Assembly: GCA_963800705.1 (NCBI GenBank)
Contig: CAWDBV010000005.1
Span: forward strand, 620,001-684,000
Reading direction: 5' to 3'
Length of the DNA stretch: 64,000 bases
Source: CAWDBV01 sp963800705
Lineage (GTDB): Bacteria > Actinomycetota > Thermoleophilia > Solirubrobacterales > 70-9
Shown here: positions 16,429 to 25,908 of the stretch, piece by piece
Position numbering within the stretch: position 1 is the stretch's first letter
How the letters are laid out: each line of letters begins with the position of its first letter
Notes under the pieces: model-generated
Database searches by the model: none
What the model was told of the DNA's origin: nothing
Seen by the model: the letters and a program-made list of their open reading frames with translations, nothing else
Made by a program: the position numbers and the translations under genes

Positions 16429-17673
16429 CTAAGCGGCTGCGCCGGCCCCGGCGCCGGCGGCCTTCGACAGCGCATCGGCGCGGTCGGTCTTCTCCCAGGT
16501 GAAGTCCGTGTCGTCGCGGCCGAAGTGGCCGTAGGCGGCGGTCTTCGCGTAGATCGGGCGGTGCAGGTCGAGGTACTGGCGGAAGGCCGCGGGCCGGAGG
16601 TCGAACTCCTCCTGGACGAGCTCGGCGATCCGCGAGTCGGGAAGCTTGCCGGTCCCGAAGGTCTCGACCATCACCGAGACGGGATGGGCGACGCCGATCG
16701 CGTAGGCAACCTGGACCTCGCAGCGGTCGGCGAGGCCGGCGGCGACGACGTTCTTGGCCACGTAGCGGGCGACGTAGGCTGCCGAGCGGTCGACCTTCGA
16801 GGGGTCCTTGCCCGAGAAGGCGCCGCCGCCGTGGCGAGCCATCCCGCCGTAGGTGTCGACGATGATCTTGCGGCCGGTGAGGCCGCAGTCGCCGACCGGC
16901 CCGCCGATCACGAAGCGGCCGGTCGGGTTGATCAAGAAGGTCTCGGCGATGTGGTCGGGGTCGTAGAGCCCGTCGGGGAGGACGGGTTGGATCACGTGCT
17001 CGATCAGGTCCGGGCGGATCTGCGAGTCGCGGTCGGCCTCCTCGGCGTGCTGGGTCGAGATCAACACGCGCTCGATCCCGACCGGCTTGCCGTCGCGGTA
17101 ACGGACCGTGACCTGGGTCTTGGCATCGGGGCGCAGGTAGTCGAGCGTCCCGGCCTTGCGGACGTCGGCCATCCGCTTGGCGAGCTTGTGGGCGAGCGAG
17201 ATCGGCAGCGGCATCAGGTCCTCGGTCTCATTGCTCGCGTAGCCGAACATCATTCCCTGGTCGCCGGCGCCGGCGAGGTCGAAATCGTCGTCCGAGCCCT
17301 CCTCGCGGGCCTCCTGCGCGGCGTCGACTCCCTGCGCGATGTCGGGGGACTGCTGGTCCATCCGCTGCATCACCTCGACGGTGTCGGCGCCGAACTGAGG
17401 GTCGAAGCCGTCGTAGCCGATCTCGCGGATCGTCTCGCGGGCGATCTTGTCGAGGTCGAGATCGGCCTCGGTCCGGTACTCGCCCGAGATCACGACGAGA
17501 TTGGTGTTGACGAGCGTCTCGCAGGCGACGCGGGCCTCCTCGCCCTCGCCGTGCGCCATCACCGCGTCGAGCACCGCGTCGGAAATCTGGTCGGAGACCT
17601 TGTCGGGGTGCCCCTCGGTCACCGATTCGGAGGTGAACAGGAGCTCGTTCTCGGCCAGGGGTATCTCGGTCAC
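16429..17673 (-). CDS. metK: S-adenosylmethionine synthetase
   Basis: A 414-residue enzyme making S-adenosylmethionine from methionine and ATP. N-terminal FTSESVTEGHPDKVSDQISD, central GAGDQGMMFGYA, and GGPVGDCGLTGRKIIVDTYGG with the following GGGAFSGKDPSKVDRSAAY are all family signatures. Length is slightly above the usual 380-400. It follows the DUF3352 gene by 28 nt, leaving no room for a SAM riboswitch between them. Very secure. Confidence 0.98.
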   Translation of the reverse strand: MTEIPLAENELLFTSESVTEGHPDKVSDQISDAVLDAVMAHGEGEEARVACETLVNTNLVVISGEYRTEADLDLDKIARETIREIGYDGFDPQFGADTVEVMQRMDQQSPDIAQGVDAAQEAREEGSDDDFDLAGAGDQGMMFGYASNETEDLMPLPISLAHKLAKRMADVRKAGTLDYLRPDAKTQVTVRYRDGKPVGIERVLISTQHAEEADRDSQIRPDLIEHVIQPVLPDGLYDPDHIAETFLINPTGRFVIGGPVGDCGLTGRKIIVDTYGGMARHGGGAFSGKDPSKVDRSAAYVARYVAKNVVAAGLADRCEVQVAYAIGVAHPVSVMVETFGTGKLPDSRIAELVQEEFDLRPAAFRQYLDLHRPIYAKTAAYGHFGRDDTDFTWEKTDRADALSKAAGAGAGAAA

Positions 17674-17701
17674 TTGTCTTTGTTCTCCCGTCTCGGTTTG
17701 G

Positions 17702-19600
17702 TCAGTCGATGGTCACGAAAAGCTGCGTGTGGAGCTCGTGGTCGCCAGCCTCGACGCCGAGCGCCAGGGCGTGAAGCTTTCGAATGTCGTCGCGGAATGA
17801 GGCGTACAAGGGATCCTCAACCCTGCCCAGAGCCTCAGCGAGGTCGAGAAGCTCATCGAGATTGAGAAAGACTAGCGCCGAGAGCGAGTCTCCGAGTGGA
17901 CGCGTCGCCTGCTCGAAGGCCTCCGAATCGGCGAGCCGCTCCTCCCCGCCCGCCTTCACCTGCTCGACGCCGGCAGGCTGCGTGGAGACGACCAGCTTGC
18001 TGTCGAACAGCGAGTAGGTGAGGTTGACGAGTGGGGAGACCTGCAACTGGTGGGCGTCGGCTCCGGCGATCGAGGTGGTCGTGAACCCGGGCAGCGGCTG
18101 GCCGCTCTGGGGGTTTATCGAGCGCAAGAGTGGCCCCTGCAGCTTGGCGAGCGCGGTACGGGCGCGCTCTTCCTCGACCTCTTCGGCAATCAGGCTCGCG
18201 AACGGGATCCCGTCGGTGGGCTCGGCGACCAGCGCCGCCTCCCCCCTCAGCGCCGGCAGCAGGTCGCGCCCCGGGTCGACCTTCGCTTCGGCGTCGAGCC
18301 TCGTGCTGAAGTCGCTCAGCGACTTGGCGAGGCCGGCGTCGACGTTGCTTGCGCGGTCGAGCACACCCGCGAGGCCCTGGCCGGCGTCACCGACCCCGAT
18401 GTAGCCGAGCGCCCGAGAGCCGACGTCCTCGGCGAGCGTCGGGCGGAACTCGACCAGCGGTGTGAAGAAGCTCGGGCTCGTCTCCTCCTTCTTCGCGTCG
18501 AGCAGGCTGACGAGGTCGAGCTCGATCCCCTCGTCGCGGGCGATCAGCCCGGCAGCGAAGCCGCGCGTCGCGCCGTAGTCGACGAACGTCTCGAGCTGGG
18601 TCGAGGCCGCCGAGGCGTTCGGCGTCAGCAGCTTCGCGACTCCGTCCGCGGAGACGTAGACGTCGGCAAAGCGGTTCTCGGGCAGCTGCTCGCGCGCGGC
18701 GTCAGCGGTCGGGTCCTCGTCGAGCGTCTTCACGCCCTCGGCCCCGGCCGCGATCAGCGTCCGCACCGCGTCGGCGTCGCCGAGCACGAGCACTTCGCCG
18801 TCGACAGCGGTCGCAAAGCCATTGTCGTAGGTGGTCAGATCGACGTCGTTCTCCTTCCCCGTCGTCCCGGGCCCCGGCGCGACTTTCGCGACCAGCGCCT
18901 CGGCGCCGGCGCGGTCGTCGATCGAGATCATCACCCCGGTCGCATTCGCCCCCGCGGGCCCGGGAACGATCGCGACCGCGGCGTCATCGCCCGCCCAGGG
19001 GCGGACGTCGTCGGCGTAGGTGACCTGGGCGCCCGATGGCGGGCGCAGTACATCGAGTCCCGCCTGGGCGAGCTGCGGGAAGCGGTCGATCCTGCCCAGC
19101 ACGTCCGCGGCGCGGTCGAACTGGGCGACGTCGTCGTCGAGGGTCAGGTGCGCATAGGCGAGCGCGTTCGCCGGGATCCGCTCGAGCGTCGCGTCCACCG
19201 GCGTGCACTCCTTGGTCGCCGAGACCTGACACGGGATCCCCGGCAGGGCGGCGAACTTGATCAACGCGTAGGCGAGGAAGACGCCGGCGATCGCGACGAT
19301 CCGCGCCCGCGTTCCCGGCGAGCGGGCGCTCCAGAAGCCGCGCGCCCGCTCTTCGAAGCGGTCCCAGCGCCGGGTCAGCTTCCAGGACTGCTCGCGGAGC
19401 CCGTAGCCGACCGCCCTGACCCGCGTCGTCGCCCTGAAGCCGGCGTCCTCGGGCATCCGCACCCGCGGCACGCGCGGCATCCGCGGGCGGGGCGGCCTCG
19501 GCAGGCGGCGGTCCTTCTCCTCGCTGGGGAGACGGTGGGTGCGGTGCGCCCGGCGCGGGCGCAGGCGCGAGCGGCGGAACGGGAAACGGGGGCGTCGCAC
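17702..19600 (-). CDS. DUF3352 membrane-anchored protein
   Basis: A 632-residue protein. The first 95 residues are strongly basic and cytoplasmic (many RPPRPRMPRVPR-like runs). One membrane segment follows (IVAIAGVFLAYALIKFAALPG, about residues 103-123). The large outside domain (about 130-630) has the DUF3352 pattern: an opening region on residual energy-like barrels (IPANALAYAHLTLDDDVAQFDRA) and long stretches like SFFTPLVEFRPTLAEDVGS. Function of this family is unknown. It lies between der and metK and probably shares a transcript with metK. A start at an internal Met is possible, but the basic N terminus fits a membrane topology signal. Confidence 0.75.
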   Translation of the reverse strand: MRRPRFPFRRSRLRPRRAHRTHRLPSEEKDRRLPRPPRPRMPRVPRVRMPEDAGFRATTRVRAVGYGLREQSWKLTRRWDRFEERARGFWSARSPGTRARIVAIAGVFLAYALIKFAALPGIPCQVSATKECTPVDATLERIPANALAYAHLTLDDDVAQFDRAADVLGRIDRFPQLAQAGLDVLRPPSGAQVTYADDVRPWAGDDAAVAIVPGPAGANATGVMISIDDRAGAEALVAKVAPGPGTTGKENDVDLTTYDNGFATAVDGEVLVLGDADAVRTLIAAGAEGVKTLDEDPTADAAREQLPENRFADVYVSADGVAKLLTPNASAASTQLETFVDYGATRGFAAGLIARDEGIELDLVSLLDAKKEETSPSFFTPLVEFRPTLAEDVGSRALGYIGVGDAGQGLAGVLDRASNVDAGLAKSLSDFSTRLDAEAKVDPGRDLLPALRGEAALVAEPTDGIPFASLIAEEVEEERARTALAKLQGPLLRSINPQSGQPLPGFTTTSIAGADAHQLQVSPLVNLTYSLFDSKLVVSTQPAGVEQVKAGGEERLADSEAFEQATRPLGDSLSALVFLNLDELLDLAEALGRVEDPLYASFRDDIRKLHALALGVEAGDHELHTQLFVTID

Positions 19601-19609
19601 GGCCGACCC

Positions 19610-20947
19610 TTATACCCGCTCCGCCGAACGCGGGCGCCTGCTCTGCTTTTTCGGTACGTAGTCGATCACAACCGGAATCCCCTGCAATCCGTAGGTCTCG
19701 CGGAGCCGGTTCTCGAGAAAGAAGGCCCACTCGCGCGAGATCAGGGCGCGGTCGTTGACCTGGATCGCGAATCGCGGCGGGCGCCGCTCGACCTGCGCCG
19801 CGTAATAGAGACGCAGGCGCTTGCCGCGCTTCTGCGGCGGCTGGCGCTCGGCGGCGACGTCGGCGATGAACCGGTTCAACTCCGCGGTCTGGATCCGCTG
19901 CCCGGCGCGGTCGGCGAGCGCGACCGCCTCGTCGAGAAGCTTGTCGAGGTTGCGGCCCCTGAGCGCCGAGGTCGTGATCACCGGTGGGCGCTGGCGCAGT
20001 TTCTGCGCGACCCGGGCCTTCGCGTCGAGGTGATCGGCCTCCGCTTCCTCACCTTCCTTCAGGTCCCATTTGTTGAGCGCGACGACGGTCGCGCACCCCG
20101 ATCGCATCGCGAGATCGGCGGCGCGCAGGTCTTCGGCGGTCACCCCCTCGGCGGCGTCGCAGACGACGATCGCGACCTCGGCGCGCTGCGCCGCGGTCTC
20201 GGAGCGGAGCTGCGCGTAGTAGTCGACCGAGCCGGGGAGCTTCGCGCGCCGCCGCAGCCCGGCGGTGTCGACGAGCACGATCGTGCGGCCGTCGCGCTCG
20301 ATCTCGGTGTCGATCGAGTCGCGGGTCGTTCCCGCGACCTCGGAGACGATCGCGCGCTCGTCGCCGAGCAGCGCGTTGAGAATCGAGGACTTGCCCGCGT
20401 TCGGCCTGCCGATGATCGCGATCCGCGTCTTTTCCGTTCCACCCTGGGTCGGCTCGGCCTCACCGAGGCTCTCGACGATCCGGTCCAGGAGGTCCCCCGT
20501 TCCCAGTCCATGAGCCGCTGAAACGGGTATGGGGTCGCCGAGCCCCAGCGCGTGGAGCTCGGCGGCGAGCGGCTCGTCGGCGGTGCGGTCGATCTTGTTG
20601 GCGGCGATCAGCACCGGGCGATGCGAGCGCCGCAACAGGTCGGCGAGCTCCGAGTCGCCGGGGCCCGGACCGGCCTTGGCGTCGATCACGAGCAGCACCA
20701 GATCGGCCTCGGCGATCGCGGCCCGGGCCTGTTCCTGCACCGCGCGCGAGAGCTCGTCGCCCTCGGCGAGATCGACCCCACCCGTGTCGATGAGGTCGAA
20801 GCCGACCCCGTTCCACTCACAGCGGATCGCCTTGCGGTCGCGGGTGACGCCGGGCTCGGAGTGGACGACCGCCTCCCGCCCTCCCGCGAGCCGGTTTACG
20901 AGCGTGCTCTTGCCGGCGTTCGGAAAGCCGACCACGGCCACCTTCAT
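19610..20947 (-). CDS. der: Ribosome assembly GTPase Der (EngA)
   Basis: A 445-residue tandem GTPase needed for 50S subunit maturation. G1 motifs are GFPNAGKST at residues 7-15 and GRPNAGKSS at 180-188. Matching DTGG, NKID, DTAG and NKWD motifs follow in each domain, and a C-terminal KH-like domain covers the last 90 residues (RRPPRFAIQVNDRALIS). The gene ends with a basic tail. Its ATG overlaps the cmk stop by 4 nt (20944-20947), the standard cmk-der arrangement. Confidence 0.98.
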   Translation of the reverse strand: MKVAVVGFPNAGKSTLVNRLAGGREAVVHSEPGVTRDRKAIRCEWNGVGFDLIDTGGVDLAEGDELSRAVQEQARAAIAEADLVLLVIDAKAGPGPGDSELADLLRRSHRPVLIAANKIDRTADEPLAAELHALGLGDPIPVSAAHGLGTGDLLDRIVESLGEAEPTQGGTEKTRIAIIGRPNAGKSSILNALLGDERAIVSEVAGTTRDSIDTEIERDGRTIVLVDTAGLRRRAKLPGSVDYYAQLRSETAAQRAEVAIVVCDAAEGVTAEDLRAADLAMRSGCATVVALNKWDLKEGEEAEADHLDAKARVAQKLRQRPPVITTSALRGRNLDKLLDEAVALADRAGQRIQTAELNRFIADVAAERQPPQKRGKRLRLYYAAQVERRPPRFAIQVNDRALISREWAFFLENRLRETYGLQGIPVVIDYVPKKQSRRPRSAERV

Positions 20948-21582
20948 GTCAGGTCCCGCTGTTTGGCGAGCTCGACGATCTTGTCGCAGGTCTCGGCGAT
21001 GCCGAGCCCGGTGGTATCGATCTCGACCGCGTCCCCGGCCGCCCTCAGGGCACCGTGGCGGCGCTCGCGGTCGCGCTCGTCGCGGTCGCGCTGAGCAGCG
21101 AGCACCGCTTCGACGTCCTGGCCGGTCTGCTCGGCGCGGCGCCGGGCGCGCTCCTCGGGGCTCGCGGTCAGGAAGATCTTCAGCGGCGCCCCGGGGCTGA
21201 CCACGGTGCCGATGTCACGCCCCTCGGCGACGAAATCGCGCGTCTCGATCAGCTCCCGCTGGCGCGCGACCATCGCCTCGCGCACCTCCGGGTGCGCCGA
21301 GATCACCGATGCGGCCTCGGTCACCTCGGGCGCGCGGATCCGATCGCTGACGTCGCGGCCGTCGAGCAGAACGCTGCCGCGATCGAAGCCGATCTCAATC
21401 TCATCCGCGATCGCTCCCATGAGCGGGCCGGACTTCAGGTCGGCTTCACGGTCGAGCGCGGCGAGCGCGACGCAGCGGTACATCGCCCCGGAGTCGAGGT
21501 AGGTGAAGTCGAGCGCGTCGGCGACGGCCCTGGCCACGGTGGACTTCCCGGCCCCGGCCGGGCCGTCGATCGCGATCACCAT
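20944..21582 (-). CDS. cmk: Cytidylate kinase
   Basis: A 212-residue kinase that phosphorylates CMP and dCMP. It starts MVIAIDGPAGAGKSTVARAV (P-loop at residues 7-15), with LDSGAMYR near residue 32 and the CMP-binding VAEGRDIGTVVSP segment near 135. The start at 21582 is chosen by the conserved N terminus. A TACGCT hexamer ends 6 nt upstream, so the message may be leaderless. First of a cmk-der operon and divergent from the cupin gene. Confidence 0.96.
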   Translation of the reverse strand: MVIAIDGPAGAGKSTVARAVADALDFTYLDSGAMYRCVALAALDREADLKSGPLMGAIADEIEIGFDRGSVLLDGRDVSDRIRAPEVTEAASVISAHPEVREAMVARQRELIETRDFVAEGRDIGTVVSPGAPLKIFLTASPEERARRRAEQTGQDVEAVLAAQRDRDERDRERRHGALRAAGDAVEIDTTGLGIAETCDKIVELAKQRDLT

Positions 21583-21588
21583 GACGCG

Positions 21589-21594
21589 AGCGTA
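21589..21594 (-). promoter_or_regulatory. -10-like hexamer, possible leaderless cmk start
   Basis: TACGCT on the minus strand ends 6 nt before the cmk ATG at 21582, with no Shine-Dalgarno. Confidence 0.35.
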
Positions 21595-21625
21595 GACGCT
21601 CCCTGGATAGAGTCCGAAGACACCA

Positions 21626-21955
21626 ATGCAGACCTGGGACATCAACGACATCGACGTCGACCAGCACCATCCCGCGGTGCTCGTATCGAAGCCCGAGGGG
21701 CGGGCGATCGTGCTCGAGCTGCCAAAGGGCCAGCAGCTCCAGGAACACCAGGTGCACGAGCGATCCTGGCTGTTGGTCGCCGACGGCAAGATCGAGATCG
21801 AGGACGACGGCGGCGAGACGATCAAGGGTGGCGCCGGCTTGCTGGCCGAGTTCGAGCCGAACGAGCGCCGCGAGGTGACCGCGGCCAAGGATTCCCGGCT
21901 GCTGCTCATCCTCGCCCCGTGGCCCGGCGTCGGGCACCCGAGCGAGCAGAGCTAG
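21626..21955 (+). CDS. Single-domain cupin protein
   Basis: A 109-residue beta-barrel of the cupin superfamily. The first conserved motif is degenerate (GQQLQEHQVHERSWLLVADGK, with His, His and Glu as possible metal ligands) and the second is weak (GLLAEFEPNERREVTA). Substrate unknown; small cupins of this kind act as binding proteins, isomerases or dioxygenases. It forms a two-gene plus-strand unit with the NTF2-like gene 30 nt downstream, inserted between cmk and aroA. Confidence 0.75.
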   Translation: MQTWDINDIDVDQHHPAVLVSKPEGRAIVLELPKGQQLQEHQVHERSWLLVADGKIEIEDDGGETIKGGAGLLAEFEPNERREVTAAKDSRLLLILAPWPGVGHPSEQS

Positions 21956-21985
21956 CAACCGTCTCGCGCGATACTTCCGACCGAG

Positions 21986-22381
21986 ATGTCGGAGCAGAAC
22001 GTCGAGCTGATGAAGCAGAGCGTCGAGGCGTTCAACCGCGCCGACATGGCGGCCGTGCGCCGATTGATGGATCCGGAGATCAAGTTCGAGCACCGAATCG
22101 CCCAGCTCGAAGGGGACTTCACCGGCGCCGACGCGGTCGCGGACTGGTTCGAGGACCTCACGCAGCACTTCGACCGTTGGAAGATCGAATGCGACGACTT
22201 CCGTGATCTCGGCGACCGGGTGCTGGGGCTGGGCACGGTTCACGCCGTCGGCAAGGGAAGCGGGGTCGAGGCCGAGGTGCCCTGGACGGTCCTGGCCGAG
22301 TACAGGAACGGCCTCGTGACCCACTTCACCGATTACGCCGACCGCGACAAAGCGCTCGAGGCCGCCGGGCTCGCGGAGTAG
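21986..22381 (+). CDS. NTF2-like / SnoaL-like domain protein
   Basis: A 131-residue protein with the cone-shaped NTF2 fold pattern: N-terminal helices MSEQNVELMKQSVEAFNRAD, then MAAVRRLMDPEIKFEH and a C-terminal sheet with VPWTVLAEYRNGLVTHFTDYADRDKALEAAGL. Such proteins are common in actinobacteria and mostly uncharacterised; some are cyclases or isomerases. No catalytic residue can be assigned. Converges with aroA across a 21-nt gap. Confidence 0.78.
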   Translation: MSEQNVELMKQSVEAFNRADMAAVRRLMDPEIKFEHRIAQLEGDFTGADAVADWFEDLTQHFDRWKIECDDFRDLGDRVLGLGTVHAVGKGSGVEAEVPWTVLAEYRNGLVTHFTDYADRDKALEAAGLAE

Positions 22382-22402
22382 CTCGCACTACGCCCTTGCC
22401 CT

Positions 22403-23725
22403 CTAGCTGAGCGCCCGCAGGTCCCGTTCGAAGCCCGGGTAGCTGACGGCGGCGGCCTCGAAGCCCTGCACCTCCACCCCCTCTTCTGAGGCGAGCCCCG
22501 CGACCGCGCCCAGCATCGCGAGCCGGTGGTCGCCGAGCGCATCGACCGTGCCGCCGCGCAGGCCACCGCCGCCCTTGACCGCGAATCCGTCGTCGCGCGC
22601 CTCGATCTCGGCGCCGAGGCCGCGCAGGGCATCGACCACCCCAGTGATCCGGTCCGACTCCTTGTGGCGGAGCTCGGCGGCGCCGGTGACCACTGTCTCG
22701 CCCTCGGCAAAGCAGCCGAGCAGCGCCAGCAGCGGCAGCTCGTCGATCGCCGCCGGGACCTCTTCGGGCTCGACCTTCGTTCCGCTCAGCCCCGAGGCTC
22801 GAACGTGGAGCGCGCCGAACGGCTCCGGGCCGGCGTCGCGGATCTCCTCGACGACGATCCCGCCCCCCGCCCTCTCTTCCTGGGCGGCGGCCATCTCGAC
22901 CCCCATCCGCGAGAGGATCGCCAGCAGGCCGAGGCGGGTGCCGTTCAGCCCCACCCCGCTGATCACGATGTCGCTGGCCGGGACGATCAAGGCCGCCGTG
23001 AGCGCGAACGCAGCCGAGGAGAAGTCGCCCGGGACCTCGATATCGACGCCCTCGAGCCGCTCGGCCGGGTTGACCGAGATCGAATCGCGCTCGCGGCGCA
23101 GCTCGGCTCCCATCCCCGCCAGCAGGCGCTCGGTGTGGTCGCGCGAGTGGATCGGCTCGCGGATCGTCGTCTCGCCCTCGGCGAGCAGCCCGGCGAGCAG
23201 CAGGCACGACTTCACCTGCGCGCTGGCGACCGGAAGCTCGTAGTCGATCCCGCGCAGCGCCGCGCCCTCGATCTCGAGCGGCGGCAGCCGCCCGTCGCGG
23301 GCCTCGACCGCGGCGCCCATCGCGTTCAGCGGCTCGGCGATCCGGTCTACCGGGCGGGCGCGGATCGACTCGTCGCCGTCAACCGTCCAGCTCTTGTCCG
23401 GCGCCTGGCCGGCGAGCCACCCGGGGGCAATGCGGAGCAGCGTACCGGCGTTGCCGACGTCGATCGCGGCGGGTTTCGCGCCGCGCAGCCCGACTCCCTG
23501 GATCAACAGCTTCATCGAGCCATCGGCCGGCTCGGCGGTGACGTCGGCGCCGAGCGCCTCGACCGCAGCCAGCGTCGAGCGGGTGTCGGCCGAGTCGAGA
23601 AAGCCCTCGACGCGGGAGTGGTCGTCGGCCATCGCCCCGAGCAAGGCGGCGCGGTGCGAAATCGACTTGTCGGGCGGCGGCTGCAGCTCGCCCTTCAGCG
23701 CATCCGCGGGGTCGAACCGCGTCAT
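22403..23725 (-). CDS. aroA: 3-phosphoshikimate 1-carboxyvinyltransferase (EPSP synthase)
   Basis: A 440-residue enzyme of the shikimate pathway joining shikimate 3-phosphate and phosphoenolpyruvate. Key stretches are PPPDKSISHRAALLGA at the N terminus, DVGNAGTLLRIAPGWLAG (the PEP/glyphosate-binding loop), PVASAQVKSCLLLAGL and RHKESDRITGVVDALRGLG. The ATG overlaps the tyrA stop by 4 nt (23722-23725), so translation is coupled. Last gene of the aromatic operon. Confidence 0.97.
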   Translation of the reverse strand: MTRFDPADALKGELQPPPDKSISHRAALLGAMADDHSRVEGFLDSADTRSTLAAVEALGADVTAEPADGSMKLLIQGVGLRGAKPAAIDVGNAGTLLRIAPGWLAGQAPDKSWTVDGDESIRARPVDRIAEPLNAMGAAVEARDGRLPPLEIEGAALRGIDYELPVASAQVKSCLLLAGLLAEGETTIREPIHSRDHTERLLAGMGAELRRERDSISVNPAERLEGVDIEVPGDFSSAAFALTAALIVPASDIVISGVGLNGTRLGLLAILSRMGVEMAAAQEERAGGGIVVEEIRDAGPEPFGALHVRASGLSGTKVEPEEVPAAIDELPLLALLGCFAEGETVVTGAAELRHKESDRITGVVDALRGLGAEIEARDDGFAVKGGGGLRGGTVDALGDHRLAMLGAVAGLASEEGVEVQGFEAAAVSYPGFERDLRALS

Positions 23726-24801
23726 CGGGCGATCAGCGTCACGTCGTGGCCGAGCTCGCGGACCCGGTCTGCCGCCCTCTCCGCCTCTTCGTCGCCTGCG
23801 ACCCAGATCGAGATCGCCCCCGAGCGCATGTCGGCGGCGGGGTAAAGCGCCATGTCCTGGATGTTGACCCTGGCCTTGCCCATCGCCAGCGCGACCTCGG
23901 CGACGATCCCGGGCTGGTTCGGGACGCTGATCCGAAGCTCGCGCAGCGCGCCGCCGGAATCGCCGGCGGCGAGCAGCTCGTCGCGGCGCTCGCCGGCGCC
24001 CCGGTGCCAGTCGGCGACCGCGCCAGAGTCGCCGTCGCGGAGCAGCCGCGAGGCCTCCTGGAGGCGCTCGATGACGGCGTCGATCTCGCCGGCGACCGCT
24101 TCGCGGTTGGAGGCGAAGATGTCGCCCCAGATAGCGGGGTTGGCCCCGGCGACGCGGGTCGTGTCGCGAAAGCTCGGACCCACCTCCGGGATGCCCTCGC
24201 TGTCCTCCCCCAGCTGCTCGGCGGCCTGTGCGGCGAGCACGTTGGCGAGCACGTGCGGGAGGTGGCTCACCGCCGCCATGATCCGGTCGTGGGCCTCGGC
24301 ATCGATCGCCTGCGGGCGGGCGCCGAACTCGGACAGCGAGCGCTGCAGGCGGTCGTAGAGGATGCCCTCGGCCTTCTCGGTCGGGGTCAGGTACCAGCGC
24401 GCGCCGTCGAAGAGGTCGTCGCGGGCGGAGGCGACGCCCTCGGTCTCGGCGCCCGCGAGCGGGTGCCCGCCGACGAACCGCGGCTCCTCGCCGACCTGCG
24501 CGACCAGCTCGCGCTTCGTCGAGCCGACATCAGTGACAACAGCTTCAGTTCCACTCGCCTCGAGCGCGCTTCGCACCAGCTCGGGGAGCGCCCCGACCGG
24601 CGCCGCGCAGAAGACGATCTCGGCGTTCTCGCACGCCTCGGCGATCGATCCGGCGGCCGAGTCGATCGCCCCGAGCTCGACCGCCCGCTCGGCGACCGAG
24701 GGATCGGGGTCGTAGCCGGCCACGTCGGCTCCGAGCCGCTTGCGCGCGGCGAGGCCGATCGAGCCGCCGATCAGCCCGACTCCGAGGACGGCGACCTTCA
24801 T
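23722..24801 (-). CDS. tyrA: Prephenate dehydrogenase with ACT domain
   Basis: A 359-residue enzyme that converts prephenate to 4-hydroxyphenylpyruvate for tyrosine. The Rossmann start is VLGVGLIGGSIGLAARKR, followed by GGHPLAGAETEGV and AVSHLPHVLANVLAAQ (catalytic His region). Residues 285-359 form an ACT domain (RISVPNQPGIVAEVALAMG), which suggests allosteric feedback by an amino acid, most likely tyrosine. Nine nt separate it from the DAHP synthase gene upstream. Confidence 0.95.
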   Translation of the reverse strand: MKVAVLGVGLIGGSIGLAARKRLGADVAGYDPDPSVAERAVELGAIDSAAGSIAEACENAEIVFCAAPVGALPELVRSALEASGTEAVVTDVGSTKRELVAQVGEEPRFVGGHPLAGAETEGVASARDDLFDGARWYLTPTEKAEGILYDRLQRSLSEFGARPQAIDAEAHDRIMAAVSHLPHVLANVLAAQAAEQLGEDSEGIPEVGPSFRDTTRVAGANPAIWGDIFASNREAVAGEIDAVIERLQEASRLLRDGDSGAVADWHRGAGERRDELLAAGDSGGALRELRISVPNQPGIVAEVALAMGKARVNIQDMALYPAADMRSGAISIWVAGDEEAERAADRVRELGHDVTLIAR

Positions 24802-24810
24802 CGGTCCCCC

Positions 24811-25908
24811 TCAGGCGCCGGCTCGGCGCTTCTCAACGGCAGCGGCGAGACGGTCGAGCGTCAGCACGGTGGCATCCCAGTCCATGCACGCGTCGGTGAT
24901 CGACTGCCCGTAGACGACCGAGCCGGGTGCGTCGAGGTCCTGGCGCCCGCCGACGATGAACGACTCGAGCATCACCCCGGCGATCGCCGGGTTCCCGGCC
25001 GCGACCTGGTCGGCGATCTCGGCCGCGACCTCGACCTGGCGCTCGGGGTCCTTGCCGCTGTTGTCGTGCGAAGCGTCGATGATCAGGTGCTCGGCGAGCT
25101 CGGCGGCGCGCAGCGCCTCGAGCACCCCGGCGACGCTCTCGGCGTCGTAGTTTGGCGCCGAGCGCCCGCCGCGGAGGATGACGTGGGAATCGCTGTTTCC
25201 CGAGGTGTGCTGGATCGCGGGCGTGCCGCTGACATCAACCCCGGCGAAGGCGTGCTTGGCGGCGGCGGCGCTGACCGCGTCGACGGCGACCTTGACGTTG
25301 CCGTCGGTGCCGTTCTTGAAACCGACCGGCATCGAAAGCCCGGACGCGAGCTGGCGGTGGATCTGGCTTTCGGTCGTCCGCGCCCCGATCGCTCCCCAGG
25401 AGACGAGGTCGGCGATGTACTGCGGTGTGATCGGATCGAGGAACTCGCATCCCGCCGGCAAGCCGAGGTCGAGGACCTCGCGAAGCAGCGCCCTCGCCAT
25501 GTGGAGGCCGGTGTTGACGTCGCCGGTCCCGTCGAGATGGGGATCGTTGATGAGGCCCTTCCAGCCGATCGTCGTCCGCGGCTTCTCGAAGTAGACCCGC
25601 ATCGCGACCAGCAGCTCGCCCTCGAGCTCGCTTGCGCGCTCGCTGAGCCGGCGGGCGTAGTCGAGCGCCGCCTCGACGTCGTGGACGCTGCACGGCCCGA
25701 CCACGACCAGCAGGCGGTCGTCGGAGCCGCCGAGGACGGCGGCGACGGCGGCGCGGTGCGCGAGCACGGCGTCCTCCTGCTCGGTGCTGAGCGGCAGGTG
25801 TTCGAGGATCTGCGCGGGCGGCACGAGCGGCACGACCTGCTCGATCCGCTGGTCGCGGACTCGGTCTGATCGGGTTGTCTTCTTGGCGTCTGTCATCTCA
25901 GCCTTCAT
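24811..25908 (-). CDS. aroG: DAHP synthase, class I (AroFGH type)
   Basis: A 365-residue enzyme for the first committed step: phosphoenolpyruvate plus erythrose 4-phosphate. Motifs of the AroF/G/H branch are VGPCSVHDVEAALDYA, RVYFEKPRTTIGWKGLINDP, GFKNGTDGN and IIDASHDNSGKDPERQ. Most actinobacteria use the unrelated class II enzyme, so the class I form is noteworthy. The start at 25908 gives MKAEMTDAKK and overlaps the hisC stop by 4 nt. The paralogue (aroF, G or H) cannot be told apart by eye. Confidence 0.93.
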   Translation of the reverse strand: MKAEMTDAKKTTRSDRVRDQRIEQVVPLVPPAQILEHLPLSTEQEDAVLAHRAAVAAVLGGSDDRLLVVVGPCSVHDVEAALDYARRLSERASELEGELLVAMRVYFEKPRTTIGWKGLINDPHLDGTGDVNTGLHMARALLREVLDLGLPAGCEFLDPITPQYIADLVSWGAIGARTTESQIHRQLASGLSMPVGFKNGTDGNVKVAVDAVSAAAAKHAFAGVDVSGTPAIQHTSGNSDSHVILRGGRSAPNYDAESVAGVLEALRAAELAEHLIIDASHDNSGKDPERQVEVAAEIADQVAAGNPAIAGVMLESFIVGGRQDLDAPGSVVYGQSITDACMDWDATVLTLDRLAAAVEKRRAGA